A DNA stretch of 15,012 nucleotides from an uncultured Altererythrobacter sp. (lineage in GTDB: Bacteria > Pseudomonadota > Alphaproteobacteria > Sphingomonadales > Sphingomonadaceae), in assembly GCA_946885545.1 (NCBI GenBank), contig CAMPGP010000024.1:1-15012 (forward strand). The letters run 5' to 3'. A program made the position numbers and the translations under genes. The notes below the pieces were generated by a model. That model did no database searches, was not told the origin of the DNA, and worked only from the letters and a program-made list of their open reading frames with translations. This document shows, one piece after another, positions 6,858 to 13,932 of this stretch (its first letter is position 1; every line of letters begins with the position of its first letter).

Positions 6858-8011
6858 TGCTATCGCTGCGCACATTCGACGTGGAATGGTTCCTCGCCGA
6901 CATCTGGCAGAAGCGCCCGCTGCTGATTCGCGGCGCGTGGGAGCACTGGAGCAACCCGCTCGAACCCGAGGAGCTTGCCGGGCTGGCGTGCGAAACGGAG
7001 ATCGAATCCCGTTTGGTGCGCCAGACGGGACCCGACCGTTGGGAGCTCGAACACGGTCCCATCGCTCCCGAACGCTTCGGTACACTGCGCGATTGCCCGT
7101 GGACGTTGCTGGTTCAGTCGGTCGACCATCACGTGCCGGAGGTCGCCGCGTTGATCGAACCGTTCCGCTTCATCCCCGACTGGCGCATCGACGACGTGAT
7201 GGTCAGCTATGCCGTGGACGGTGGCGGGGTGGGGCCGCACTTCGACCAGTACGACGTGTTTCTCGTGCAGGGCCTGGGCCGGCGGCGCTGGCGTGTGGGC
7301 CCGCGCTGCGACGATACCGCGCGCCTGTTGCTCCACGACGGCCTGCGCCTGCTCGCCGATTTCGAACCGGTAGAGGAGTGGGTGCTGGAGCCGGGAGACA
7401 TGCTTTACGTGCCGCCTGGCTTCGCGCACGACGGCGTGGCGGTGGGCGACGGCTGCATGACCTATTCGATCGGGTTTCGTGCGCCATCGCGCGGCGATCT
7501 CGTGTCTGCGTGGGCGGACCACATGCTCGATACGCTCGAAGAGGACGACCGCTACACCGATCTCGATCTGAATGCGGGTGCCAATCCGGGCGAAATCTCC
7601 CCGGCCGTTGTCGCGCGCCTTCATGACATGGCCAAGGGCGCGCTGGGGGACCGGGCTGCGTTCGCGCGGTGGTTCGGCGCGTACATCACGGCGCCGAAGA
7701 ACGAGCGGCTCGATTGGGCACCAGAGGAGCAGGTCTCCGCCGCCGACATGGCGGGCGGCGAAGGGCCTCTCCGGCTCGAGCGCAATCCGGTGACCCGCTT
7801 CTCCTTCATCCGGCAGGACGAGGATGGAGTAACCTTGTTCGCCGACGGACAGACTTATGCGTGCAGAGGGCCCGCAGCCGCGGTCGCCGAACGGATGTGC
7901 GCCGATACGCGGTTTGCGCTGGACCACGATGTCGCAAGTATCCCGGCCGTTGCCGCCCTGATCGTCGATCTGATCAATCGCGGCTGCCTGGCCTTGAGCG
8001 AACGGGACTGA
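6857..8011 (+). CDS. roxA: Ribosomal oxygenase RoxA/YcfD: 50S ribosomal protein L16 arginine 3-hydroxylase
   Basis: Cytoplasmic Fe(II)/2-oxoglutarate oxygenase of the JmjC/cupin-4 type. In E. coli the family hydroxylates Arg81 of ribosomal protein L16, close to the peptidyl-transferase centre. The 384 aa align closely with E. coli YcfD (373 aa) by eye: WQKRPLLIRGAW, ELAGLACETEIESRLV, PWTLLVQSVDHH, DWRIDDVMVSYAV, GGGVGPHFDQYDVFLVQG and GRRRWRVG. The iron ligands are His128 and Asp130 (HFD) and His191 (PPGFAHDG). GFRAPSRGDLVSAWADHML leads into the dimerisation helices, and the C-terminal winged-helix region follows (from about residue 300). Start ATG 6857 overlaps the upstream short frame's stop (TAATG) and places the conserved N-terminus correctly. 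It converges with the rluE-type gene, with only 10 bp between the stops. The function is inferred from the family with high confidence. Confidence 0.95.
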   Translation: MLSLRTFDVEWFLADIWQKRPLLIRGAWEHWSNPLEPEELAGLACETEIESRLVRQTGPDRWELEHGPIAPERFGTLRDCPWTLLVQSVDHHVPEVAALIEPFRFIPDWRIDDVMVSYAVDGGGVGPHFDQYDVFLVQGLGRRRWRVGPRCDDTARLLLHDGLRLLADFEPVEEWVLEPGDMLYVPPGFAHDGVAVGDGCMTYSIGFRAPSRGDLVSAWADHMLDTLEEDDRYTDLDLNAGANPGEISPAVVARLHDMAKGALGDRAAFARWFGAYITAPKNERLDWAPEEQVSAADMAGGEGPLRLERNPVTRFSFIRQDEDGVTLFADGQTYACRGPAAAVAERMCADTRFALDHDVASIPAVAALIVDLINRGCLALSERD

Positions 8012-8021
8012 CGGGCCCCGG

Positions 8022-8564
8022 TCAGGCCGGGCGCCATTCGCCGGGTGCCAGCCCGTCGAGCGACCATTGCCCCACCGACCAGCGAACCAGCCGCAAGGTA
8101 GGATGGCCGACGGCCGCGGTCATGCGCCGGACCTGCCGGTTGCGGCCCTCGGTTATCGTAAGCCGCAGCCAGCCGTCGGGAATGGACTTGCGCACCCGGA
8201 TCGGCGGGTCTCGCGGCCACAGTGCCGGGTCCGCGACGCGGTCCGCTTCGGCCGGCCGTGTCATGCCGTCCTTCAGGCGTATGCCTTGGCGCAGAGCGTC
8301 CAGCGCTGCCTCGTCCGGCTCGCCCTCGACTTGCACGAGATAGGTTTTCGCCAGCTTGAAACGCGGATCGGCAATGCGCGCCTGCATGCGGCCGTTGTCG
8401 CACAGCACCATCAGTCCCTCGCTGTCGAAATCGAGCCGCCCGGCGGGATAATATCCCGGCGCGTCGATGAATGCGGCCAGCGTCGGGCGAGCGTTGCCCA
8501 GTCGCTCGTCGGTGAACTGCGAGAGGACGCCGAAGGGCTTGTTGAACAGGATGATCCCGGTCAC
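8022..8564 (-). CDS. rluE: RluE/RsuA-family 23S rRNA pseudouridine synthase
   Basis: Converts a uridine in rRNA to pseudouridine; E. coli RluE acts on U2457 of 23S rRNA in the peptidyl-transferase region. The protein is 180 aa from a GTG start (8564) and lacks the N-terminal S4 domain of RsuA/RluB, as RluE does. It opens directly with [17 protein letters not shown]. The catalytic motif is [13 protein letters not shown] with Asp45. Later signatures are [40 protein letters not shown] and [13 protein letters not shown]. The frame stays open upstream but reads as low-complexity Arg-rich shadow sequence of the previous gene, so GTG 8564 is preferred. That GTG overlaps the preceding zinc-ribbon stop by 4 nt (GTGA), implying translational coupling. 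RluE rather than RluB/RluF is chosen for size and the missing S4 domain. Confidence 0.9.
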   Translation of the reverse strand: MTGIILFNKPFGVLSQFTDERLGNARPTLAAFIDAPGYYPAGRLDFDSEGLMVLCDNGRMQARIADPRFKLAKTYLVQVEGEPDEAALDALRQGIRLKDGMTRPAEADRVADPALWPRDPPIRVRKSIPDGWLRLTITEGRNRQVRRMTAAVGHPTLRLVRWSVGQWSLDGLAPGEWRPA

Positions 8565-8755
8565 CGGGCAAGCGCCCCGGTCGCCGGCGGACGCGGGATG
8601 CGCTTGCCCTTGCGGCGGCTGGTAAGGTGGAACGCCCCGCACCGATCGCAGCGGTAACGCCTCAGGTCGGCCTCCGCCTTGCCTGCCGCCGCCAACGCCT
8701 CTGCGTCGGAGCCGAAGCGCCGCTTGCGCGCGCAGACGCTGAGGCGGGTGCGCAT
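8561..8755 (-). CDS. Small zinc-ribbon-like basic protein
   Basis: A 64-aa basic protein from ATG 8755. It has Cys8 in [10 protein letters not shown] and a C-terminal [14 protein letters not shown], giving Cys36-x2-Cys39 and His43, a plausible zinc-binding set, followed by an Arg/Lys-rich tail. A similar pattern (C..KRRF..EAL..L....YRC..CG.FHLTS) occurs in short uncharacterised alphaproteobacterial proteins; that is memory, not a search. It starts 5 bp after the ABC-F stop and its stop overlaps the rluE-type GTG start by 4 nt, so it is sandwiched in an operon of ribosome-related genes. A role in RNA or ribosome binding is a guess from charge and context. The frame is open to an alternative ATG at 8803, which would overlap ABC-F by 43 nt and add an unconserved-looking leader. 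Confidence 0.75.
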   Translation of the reverse strand: MRTRLSVCARKRRFGSDAEALAAAGKAEADLRRYRCDRCGAFHLTSRRKGKRIPRPPATGALAR

Positions 8756-8760
8756 CGCGG

Positions 8761-10611
8761 TCAGGCCTCGGCCTTTTCCAGGCTCTCCTGCGCATCGAGC
8801 CACTCCAGCTCGGCCTCCTCCAGCCCTGCGGCGACGGCGGCCCGCTCGCGCATGAGGTCGGCGGGCGCCTTGCCGGGCGTGCCCGACGGGTCGGCCAGCG
8901 CGCGGTCGAGCGAGGCGAGCCTGTCCTGCAGGCGCGCGATTGCCTTTTCGCTGGCGGTCACGCTGCTGCGCGCGAGGCGCACGGCCTCACGATCCTTGCC
9001 AGAGGCGCGCCTGCCCTTCTTCGGCTTCGCGCCGCCGCCTTCTCGCGGCTGGTTTCGCCCGAGCACGAAGTCGATGTAGTCCTCGATGCTGCCGGCATAT
9101 TCCTTCGCGGTGCCGCCATCGACGAGGACCAGCCGGTCGGCGGTGAGTTCGACCATGTGGCGGTCGTGGCTGATAAGGATGACGGCGCCGTCGAACGCGT
9201 TCAACGCCTGCACCAGCGCCTCGCGCGCGTCGACGTCGAGGTGGTTGGTCGGTTCGTCGAGGATAAGAAGGTGCGGCGCGTCGCGGGTGATGAGCGCCAG
9301 CGCCAATCGCGCCCGCTCACCGCCCGAAAGCGTTCCAATGCGCGAGTTGGCCCGGTGCCCGGAGAACCCGAACCGCCCGAGCTGCGCGCGTACCGCGCCG
9401 GGCGAAGCGCCTTCCATCGCGCGGGTCATGTGGTCGAGCGGAGTGCCCTCGGGCGACAATTCCTCCACCTGGTATTGCGTGAAATATCCCACCCGCATCC
9501 TGCCCGATGCCTGCATTGCCCCATCCATCGGCGCGAGCTGGGCCGCCAATAGGCGTGCGAGCGTGGTCTTGCCGTTGCCGTTGCGGCCCAACAGCGCAAT
9601 CCGGTCGTCGGGATCGATCCGCAGGTTCAGGCGCTGCAGGATCGCCGTTTCGCCATAGCCTACCGCCGCGAGGTCGAGCGTGATGAGCGGTGGGCGCATC
9701 TCGTCGGGGCTTGGGAAGTCGAAGCTCAGGCTCGGGTCTTCCATCAGCGCGGCGATGGGCTGCATCTTGGCCAGCATCTTGGCGCGCGACTGCGCCTGCT
9801 TGGCGGTGGACGCGCGGGCGCTGTTGCGCGCGACGTAGTCCTCCAGCCGGGCGCGTTGGGCATCCTGCGCTGCCTTGGCCGCCGCCAGCTGCGCGGCGCG
9901 CTCGGCCCGCTGCTTTTCGAATGAGTCGTAGCCGCCGGGATAGAGCGTCAGCTTGCCGTCCTGCAGATGGAGGATCGCCGTGACCACGTTGTTCAGCAAG
10001 TCGCGCTCGTGGCTGATGGCCAAAAGAGTGCCCTGGTACGCCTTGAGAAAGCTCTCCAGCCATAGCGTCGCCTCGAGATCGAGGTGATTCGACGGCTCGT
10101 CGAGCAGCAGCACGTCGGGATTCGACAACAGGAGCGCGCCCAGCGCGACGCGCATCTTCCACCCGCCCGAAAAGGTGTCGATCGGCTGCGCCTGCATGGT
10201 CTCGTCGAAACCGAGGCCGGTCAGGATGATGGCAGCACGGGAAGGCGCGGCATAAGCGTCGATCGCCAGCAACCGTTCGTGGACGTCGCCCAGACGGTCC
10301 ATATCGGTGCAGGTCTCCGCTTCTTCCAGGAGGCGCGCGCGCTCGGTATCGCCTGCCAGCACTGCCTCGAACGGCGTGATCGACCCACTCGGCGCTTCCT
10401 GTGCGATGTAACCGACGCGGGCGCGGCGGGGCACTTCGATTGAACCCTGGTCCGGCTCGATCTCGCCGATCAGCGCCTTCATGAGCGTCGACTTGCCGGC
10501 CCCGTTGCGGCCGATCAGCCCGATGCGGGCGCCCGGCGGAATGGCGGCGGAGGCGTCCTGCAGGATCGCGCGCCCGCCCAGCCGCACGGTGAGTTTGTCG
10601 ATGGTGATCAT
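8761..10611 (-). CDS. yheS: ABC-F family ATPase, YheS-like
   Basis: Soluble tandem ATPase without membrane segments, 616 aa. ABC-F proteins bind the ribosomal E site and affect translation; YheS-type members are housekeeping factors. The first nucleotide domain has Walker [10 protein letters not shown] (34-42), signature FSGGWKMRV (147-155) and Walker [13 protein letters not shown] charged linker of about 225-290 carries [13 protein letters not shown], the P-site tRNA-interaction motif region. The second domain has Walker [10 protein letters not shown] (342-350), signature [13 protein letters not shown] and [12 protein letters not shown] Lys/Arg-rich hinge (about 525-545) and a C-terminal coiled coil (about 545-616) end the protein. 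ATG 10611 is chosen because [17 protein letters not shown] matches family N-termini; an in-frame upstream ATG (10650) would run through a strong hairpin. A 10-bp GC stem (10614-10640) abuts the start. The assignment to YheS rather than Uup is by overall similarity. Confidence 0.92.
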   Translation of the reverse strand: MITIDKLTVRLGGRAILQDASAAIPPGARIGLIGRNGAGKSTLMKALIGEIEPDQGSIEVPRRARVGYIAQEAPSGSITPFEAVLAGDTERARLLEEAETCTDMDRLGDVHERLLAIDAYAAPSRAAIILTGLGFDETMQAQPIDTFSGGWKMRVALGALLLSNPDVLLLDEPSNHLDLEATLWLESFLKAYQGTLLAISHERDLLNNVVTAILHLQDGKLTLYPGGYDSFEKQRAERAAQLAAAKAAQDAQRARLEDYVARNSARASTAKQAQSRAKMLAKMQPIAALMEDPSLSFDFPSPDEMRPPLITLDLAAVGYGETAILQRLNLRIDPDDRIALLGRNGNGKTTLARLLAAQLAPMDGAMQASGRMRVGYFTQYQVEELSPEGTPLDHMTRAMEGASPGAVRAQLGRFGFSGHRANSRIGTLSGGERARLALALITRDAPHLLILDEPTNHLDVDAREALVQALNAFDGAVILISHDRHMVELTADRLVLVDGGTAKEYAGSIEDYIDFVLGRNQPREGGGAKPKKGRRASGKDREAVRLARSSVTASEKAIARLQDRLASLDRALADPSGTPGKAPADLMRERAAVAAGLEEAELEWLDAQESLEKAEA

Positions 10612-10613
10612 TG

Positions 10614-10640
10614 CGGCGCGGCCCCTAGCAGGCCGCGCCG
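10614..10640 (-). promoter_or_regulatory. Strong GC hairpin directly upstream of the ABC-F start codon
   Basis: The arms CGGCGCGGCC (10614-10623) and GGCCGCGCCG (10631-10640) are perfect reverse complements around a 7-base loop. The inner edge lies 2 bases from the ATG (10609-10611). The only Shine-Dalgarno-like bases on the minus strand, AGGGG, lie in the loop and the adjoining stem, so folding could limit translation or end transcription from gst. No T-run follows on the minus strand. Confidence 0.5.
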
Positions 10641-10679
10641 AAGAGCCCAACCTGTTAAGCGCCGAAGCTCTTTGGCGCG

Positions 10680-11330
10680 CTATGCCTCGTTACACGCCGG
10701 GAGTGGTGGGAAAGCGACCGGTCCATCGCCAGGCCGCCAAGGCTTCTTACGCACCATGACGTTTGCGAAAAGCGGAGACGCAAGGTGGTCTGCCAGCCAC
10801 GCTTGCAGGCGAGGGAGCGGCTGTGCGGCAAACCATTCGCGGTCGACCGCTGCGAACTGTCTCACGAAGGGCATGATCGCGGCGTCCGCCAATCCTCGGT
10901 CTTGCCCGCATAACTGCCCGACGCGCGCGAGCCGAGCTTCGAGTTCATGCAGAAAGGCGACGCCATTGGCTTGGTGGGTCACCGGATCCTCATCGTAGCG
11001 GTCGGGGTATTTGTAGCGATCGAGGGCGTGCTTGAATGACGTATCGTTCCGCGCGATCAGCGCGACATCGGTGCGCCGCAACCAGCCCTCCGGATCGTTC
11101 GAGCCCAGCGCCCATTGCATGATGTCGAGGCTTTCATCGAGTACGTCGCCATCCATGAGCACGAGCACGGGAACGGTACCCTTGGGCGAGGCGGCAAGCA
11201 TCGCATCGGGCTTGGCCGAGAGCTTGACCTCGCGCAGCTCGCATCGCGTCGTACTGACAGCAAGTGCCAATCTCGCCCGGATTGCATAGGGGCAGCGCCG
11301 GAAGCTGTAGAGGATCGGATCAGTCGACAC
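10680..11330 (-). CDS. Glutathione S-transferase-like thioredoxin-fold protein
   Basis: Cytosolic two-domain GST-fold protein, 216 aa. The N-terminal thioredoxin-like domain starts PILYSFRRCPYAIRARLAL. Its Cys13-Pro-Tyr-Ala motif resembles glutaredoxin-2 and omega-type GSTs, suggesting thiol transfer or deglutathionylation rather than classic conjugation. KGTVPVLVL carries the cis-proline, and DESLDIMQW is the glutathione-binding Glu/Asp-Ser motif. The C-terminal helical domain contains LADAAIMPFVRQFA with the usual folding-motif Asp. The substrate is unknown. The chosen start is GTG 11330, which begins the thioredoxin fold properly and overlaps the end of trhO by 11 nt. The frame is open further upstream only as an Arg-rich shadow of trhO. 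The overlap indicates co-transcription with trhO. Confidence 0.88.
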   Translation of the reverse strand: MSTDPILYSFRRCPYAIRARLALAVSTTRCELREVKLSAKPDAMLAASPKGTVPVLVLMDGDVLDESLDIMQWALGSNDPEGWLRRTDVALIARNDTSFKHALDRYKYPDRYDEDPVTHQANGVAFLHELEARLARVGQLCGQDRGLADAAIMPFVRQFAAVDREWFAAQPLPRLQAWLADHLASPLFANVMVRKKPWRPGDGPVAFPPLPACNEA

Positions 11331-12306
11331 AGCGGTCCTTCGGCTCGGCCGGCAAGGCGCCGACATGCGCCTCGCCGCGCGCGGCCGCGAGCGTCTCCTG
11401 CCGATGGCGCTCACGATATGATGCGCGCTGATCGTCCGTACGTTCCGCATGGCAAGCGGGACAGCGCACACCCGCCTCATAGGAGGACGCTGCACGGTCT
11501 TCGGCCGTTACCGGCCGGCGGCACGCGTAGCAAAGCGTGTGGCTGCCCTCCGCCAGGCCATGGCCTATCGCCACGCGCTGGTCGAAGACGAAGCATTCAC
11601 CCTGCCACAGGCTGTTCTCCTGCGGGATCGTCTCCAGGTATCTCAGGATGCCGCCCCGCAGATGATAGACGTTCTCGAACCCCTCCTGCTTGAGAAAGGC
11701 CGTGGACTTCTCGCAGCGGATGCCGCCGGTGCAGAACATTGCGATCTTCGACGACGAGGACTGGCCCGCCAGTTTGTCGCGCTGGCTGCGGAACCACGCG
11801 GGAAAATCTCGAAATGTCGGCGTCTCGGGATCGATTGCGCCCTCGAACGTGCCCAGGGCCACCTCGTAATCGTTGCGCGTATCGATCACGATGGTGTCCG
11901 GATCGGAGATCATCTCGTTCCAGTCTTCCGGCTCGACATAAGTACCGACGCTCGCTCGCGGATCGATATCGGGAACGCCCATTGTCACGATCTCTCGTTT
12001 GACTCGCACTTTCATGCGATGGAACGGCATGGCGGCTGCAGTCGAGAACTTCACATCCACATCGGCGCAATCCGGCAAGGCGCGGATGGCATCGAGCACG
12101 TTCGAGATTCCATCATGCGTACCGGCGATCGTGCCGTTGATCCCCTCCGGAGCGAGCAACAAGGTGCCACGGATGCCCTGCTCGCGACACAGGAGTTCGA
12201 GCCGCGCGCGTAGGCGAGCACAATCATCAAGGCGCGCGAAGCGGTACAGCGCGGCAACAGCCAGTGGTTCGGGAGGTTCGGAAATACGCATATCTGATGA
12301 CGCCAT
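11320..12306 (-). CDS. trhO: tRNA uridine(34) hydroxylase TrhO (rhodanese-domain, YceA family)
   Basis: In bacteria TrhO performs oxygen-dependent hydroxylation of U34 in certain tRNAs, giving ho5U, the precursor of cmo5U/mo5U. The protein is 328 aa (E. coli TrhO about 350). The N-terminal domain shows LYRFARLDD, GTLLLAPEGINGTIAG and MPFHRMKVRVKREIVTMG. The rhodanese domain follows, with GTYVEPEDWN, VIDTRNDYEVALGTFEGA and active loop FCTGGIRCEKS (Cys192, Cys198). It is followed by GFENVYHLRGGILRYLE and CFVFDQRVAIGHGL. The C-terminus has two Cys pairs (CYAC 259-262, CPAC 282-285), probably a metal site. ATG 12306 is chosen because GGGAG lies about 12 nt upstream; ATG 12291 is possible but has no such site. 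It is the first gene of the minus-strand set, and the GST-like gene overlaps its end. Confidence 0.94.
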   Translation of the reverse strand: MASSDMRISEPPEPLAVAALYRFARLDDCARLRARLELLCREQGIRGTLLLAPEGINGTIAGTHDGISNVLDAIRALPDCADVDVKFSTAAAMPFHRMKVRVKREIVTMGVPDIDPRASVGTYVEPEDWNEMISDPDTIVIDTRNDYEVALGTFEGAIDPETPTFRDFPAWFRSQRDKLAGQSSSSKIAMFCTGGIRCEKSTAFLKQEGFENVYHLRGGILRYLETIPQENSLWQGECFVFDQRVAIGHGLAEGSHTLCYACRRPVTAEDRAASSYEAGVRCPACHAERTDDQRASYRERHRQETLAAARGEAHVGALPAEPKDRCVD

Positions 12307-12500
12307 AACTGCAAGTCGCTCCCACGTCAGCACGGGGTGAACGAGCAAGTGAACGTCATCAACCCATTGTCGAGTTCCGGTCTGGCCAAATTGCCAGCAG
12401 AGAAATGCGACCAAACTGACCCCAAATCCGTCTGAGCATCGCTCTCTCCAGACCGGACAGATCGCGCGAATGCCGCAGTACGGCGCGACATTTCTGACGA

Positions 12501-12530
12501 GGAAAATAATTCAATATGAGATACTTGAAT
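12501..12530 (-). terminator. AT-rich hairpin after tRNA-Ser, weak terminator candidate
   Basis: On the minus strand ATTCAA (12530-12525), a 10-base loop and TTGAAT (12514-12509) are followed by TATTTTCC. It begins 3 bases after the tRNA CCA end, where a terminator is expected. The stem is short and AT-rich, so confidence is low. Confidence 0.35.
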
Positions 12531-12532
12531 GG

Positions 12533-12623
12533 TGGCGGAGCGGGTGGGATTCGAACCCACGATACGGGGTTACCGTATACACACTTTCCAGGCGTGCGCC
12601 TTCGACCACTCGGCCACCGCTCC
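12533..12623 (-). tRNA. tRNA-Ser (anticodon GGA)
   Basis: 91-nt serine tRNA with encoded CCA. The acceptor stem is GGAGCGG (5', from 12623) paired with CCGCTCC, then discriminator G and CCA (12535-12533). The D-arm begins GGCCGAGTGG. The anticodon loop CTGGAAA carries GGA, reading UCC/UCU. The long class II variable arm (GTATACGGTAACCCCGTATC region) is typical of serine, and the T-arm is GGGTTCGAATCCC. It is an isolated gene between trhO and the divergent PPIase. Confidence 0.97.
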
Positions 12624-12888
12624 GCATGCCCGATTGGGACAGACGCGCGCACCTAGCGGGGGATCGCCCCCGGCGCAAGGCGGCGTAGCGCGGCGGGCGG
12701 AGTTGGGCGAAAGCCGAGACGCAGATGGACAGTGCACAGGCTCGGCGAATCATGCTACACGGCTTGGCGACGGCGGTGCTGCGCGGATCGGCATTCCCTG
12801 CGAACGCTGCCTTCAGAGCCCCTTTCCGCCCCCGAAAACGCGTGGAAAGGGGCTTTTGCTTGGGCGTTCCCGGTGGCACACCTCCCAC
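12624..12888 (+). other. Leader region before the PPIase gene
   Basis: 265 bp between the tRNA 5' end and the PPIase start. It contains the terminator-like hairpin at 12817-12857. A 46-codon frame (12752-12892, beginning MLHGLATAVLRG) has a TGA that overlaps the PPIase ATG as ATGA. No Shine-Dalgarno is evident for that small frame and it looks like chance composition, though a leader-peptide role cannot be excluded. No recognisable RNA family was seen. Confidence 0.35.
12817..12857 (+). terminator. Intrinsic-terminator-like hairpin 32 bp upstream of the PPIase start
   Basis: The arms AGCCCCTTTCC (12817-12827) and GGAAAGGGGCT (12844-12854) are perfect 11-bp complements with a 16-base loop, followed by TTTTGCTTG. 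This fits a plus-strand intrinsic terminator. No recognised plus-strand gene lies upstream, so it would end either an unrecognised small RNA or the PPIase leader (attenuation). Confidence 0.6.
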
Positions 12889-13932
12889 ATGAGGATCATC
12901 GCCATCGCGACCGGTGCCGCCGCGCTCGCACTCGCCCTTCCCGCCGCCGCCCAGGACGAGGCCGCTACTCCGCCGAGCCCGGGAGAGATCGTTGCCGCCG
13001 CGCCTGCGGCCGAATGGCTCGCGATCGCGCCCGAAGACTTGCTGGTGATGACGCTCGCACCGGCCGCCGACGGGGCCGAGCGCCAGGTGGTGATTCAGCT
13101 GATGCCCGCGCCCTTCTCGCAAGGCTGGGTCGAGAACATCCGCACGCTCGCCCGCGCCGAGTGGTACGACGGGATCAGCGTCAACCGCGTGCAGGACAAC
13201 TACGTCGTCCAGTGGGGCGACCCGTACGCTGAGAATGCGGCGAAAGCCAAGCCGCTGCCGGATGGGCTGCGGGTGATGGAGGAGACCTACATCACGAAAA
13301 CGAAAACCTCAGACCTTTACCAAATGGGGCGTCTGCTCGCCGATGGGGCGCGCTTTAACGGTCAATCGAGAGACCGTCCGCTTCCACCACAACGGTCACG
13401 AACGAGCGACCCCTATTCCCGAAATCATGCATTTTTTGATGGCTTTCCTCTTTCGTTCTCGACCGCTGGGAGTTTCGGCACGGAGCTTCATGAGACCTCC
13501 TATGCTTCTCCCGTTCACTGCTACGGTATGATCGGCGTGGGGCGCGGGATGTCGCCCGACACCGGCTCGGGTGCGGAGCTCTACACGGTGATCGGCCATG
13601 CGCCGCGCCATCTCGACCGCAACATCGCGCTCGTCGGACGGGTGATCGAGGGGATCGAGCACCTGTCCAGCCTCCCGCGCGGCTCGGGCGATCTCGGCTT
13701 CTATTCCGCCGACGAAGCGGATGAACGCACCCCGATCACCTCGATCCGCGTGGCGGCCGATCTGCCCGCTGCCGAGCGCCCCATCTTCGAGTATCTTTCG
13801 ACCGAAGGTGCGAGCTTCGCCCGCTATGCCGAAGCGCGGGCCAACCGGCGCGATCCGTTCTTCATCGTGCCGGCGGGCGGCGCGGATATCTGCAACATCC
13901 CCGTACCCGTGCGGCGCGCCGAACCGCGCTAG
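12889..13932 (+). CDS. Secreted cyclophilin-type peptidyl-prolyl isomerase, divergent active site
   Basis: Probable periplasmic cis-trans prolyl isomerase-like protein, 347 aa. Residues 1-21 are a Sec signal peptide (MRIIAIATGAAALALALPAA) with a likely AAA|Q cleavage. Cyclophilin elements are WYDGISVNRVQDNYVVQWGD (92-111), matching the family's YDGxxFHRVIxxFMIQGGD, and GSGAELYTVIGHAPRHLD (226-243) with ALVGRVIEGIEHL, matching GSQFFIT...HLD...GRVxEG. Key positions differ: the His before the catalytic Arg is Asn99, Arg100 is kept, Phe60 (human CypA) is Tyr, and the Gln-Phe-Phe stretch is Glu-Leu-Tyr. Activity may therefore be low or altered. Codons for residues about 133-208 are markedly less GC-rich than the rest. 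ATG 12889 is chosen for the signal peptide; the frame is open far upstream across the tRNA but without meaning there. The TAG stop overlaps the convergent gene's stop. Confidence 0.87.
   Translation: MRIIAIATGAAALALALPAAAQDEAATPPSPGEIVAAAPAAEWLAIAPEDLLVMTLAPAADGAERQVVIQLMPAPFSQGWVENIRTLARAEWYDGISVNRVQDNYVVQWGDPYAENAAKAKPLPDGLRVMEETYITKTKTSDLYQMGRLLADGARFNGQSRDRPLPPQRSRTSDPYSRNHAFFDGFPLSFSTAGSFGTELHETSYASPVHCYGMIGVGRGMSPDTGSGAELYTVIGHAPRHLDRNIALVGRVIEGIEHLSSLPRGSGDLGFYSADEADERTPITSIRVAADLPAAERPIFEYLSTEGASFARYAEARANRRDPFFIVPAGGADICNIPVPVRRAEPR

Noticed and set aside
6860..7927. A 355-codon minus-strand open frame opposite roxA
   Set aside because: RoxA on the plus strand is certain from motifs. 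The antisense translation has no family signature and biased composition.
8008..8025. Inverted repeat CTGAC/GTCAG between the roxA and rluE stops as a two-way terminator
   Set aside because: Only 5-bp arms with an 8-base spacer and no T-run on either side; too weak to call.
8565..8795. Longer ATG-started version of the RluE-type protein
   Set aside because: The extra 77 residues are an Arg/Pro-rich shadow of the zinc-ribbon gene. The family N-terminus starts at the GTG at 8564.
11449..12213. A 254-codon plus-strand frame opposite trhO
   Set aside because: TrhO motifs on the minus strand are clear; the opposite frame has no recognisable domain.
12680..12857. Signal recognition particle or 6S RNA upstream of the terminator-like hairpin
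   Set aside because: I could not find the conserved SRP core bases or a long 6S-like duplex on either strand.
12529..12888. Upstream extension of the PPIase frame across the tRNA gene
   Set aside because: The frame is open but passes through a tRNA and a terminator-like hairpin; the signal peptide begins at 12889.
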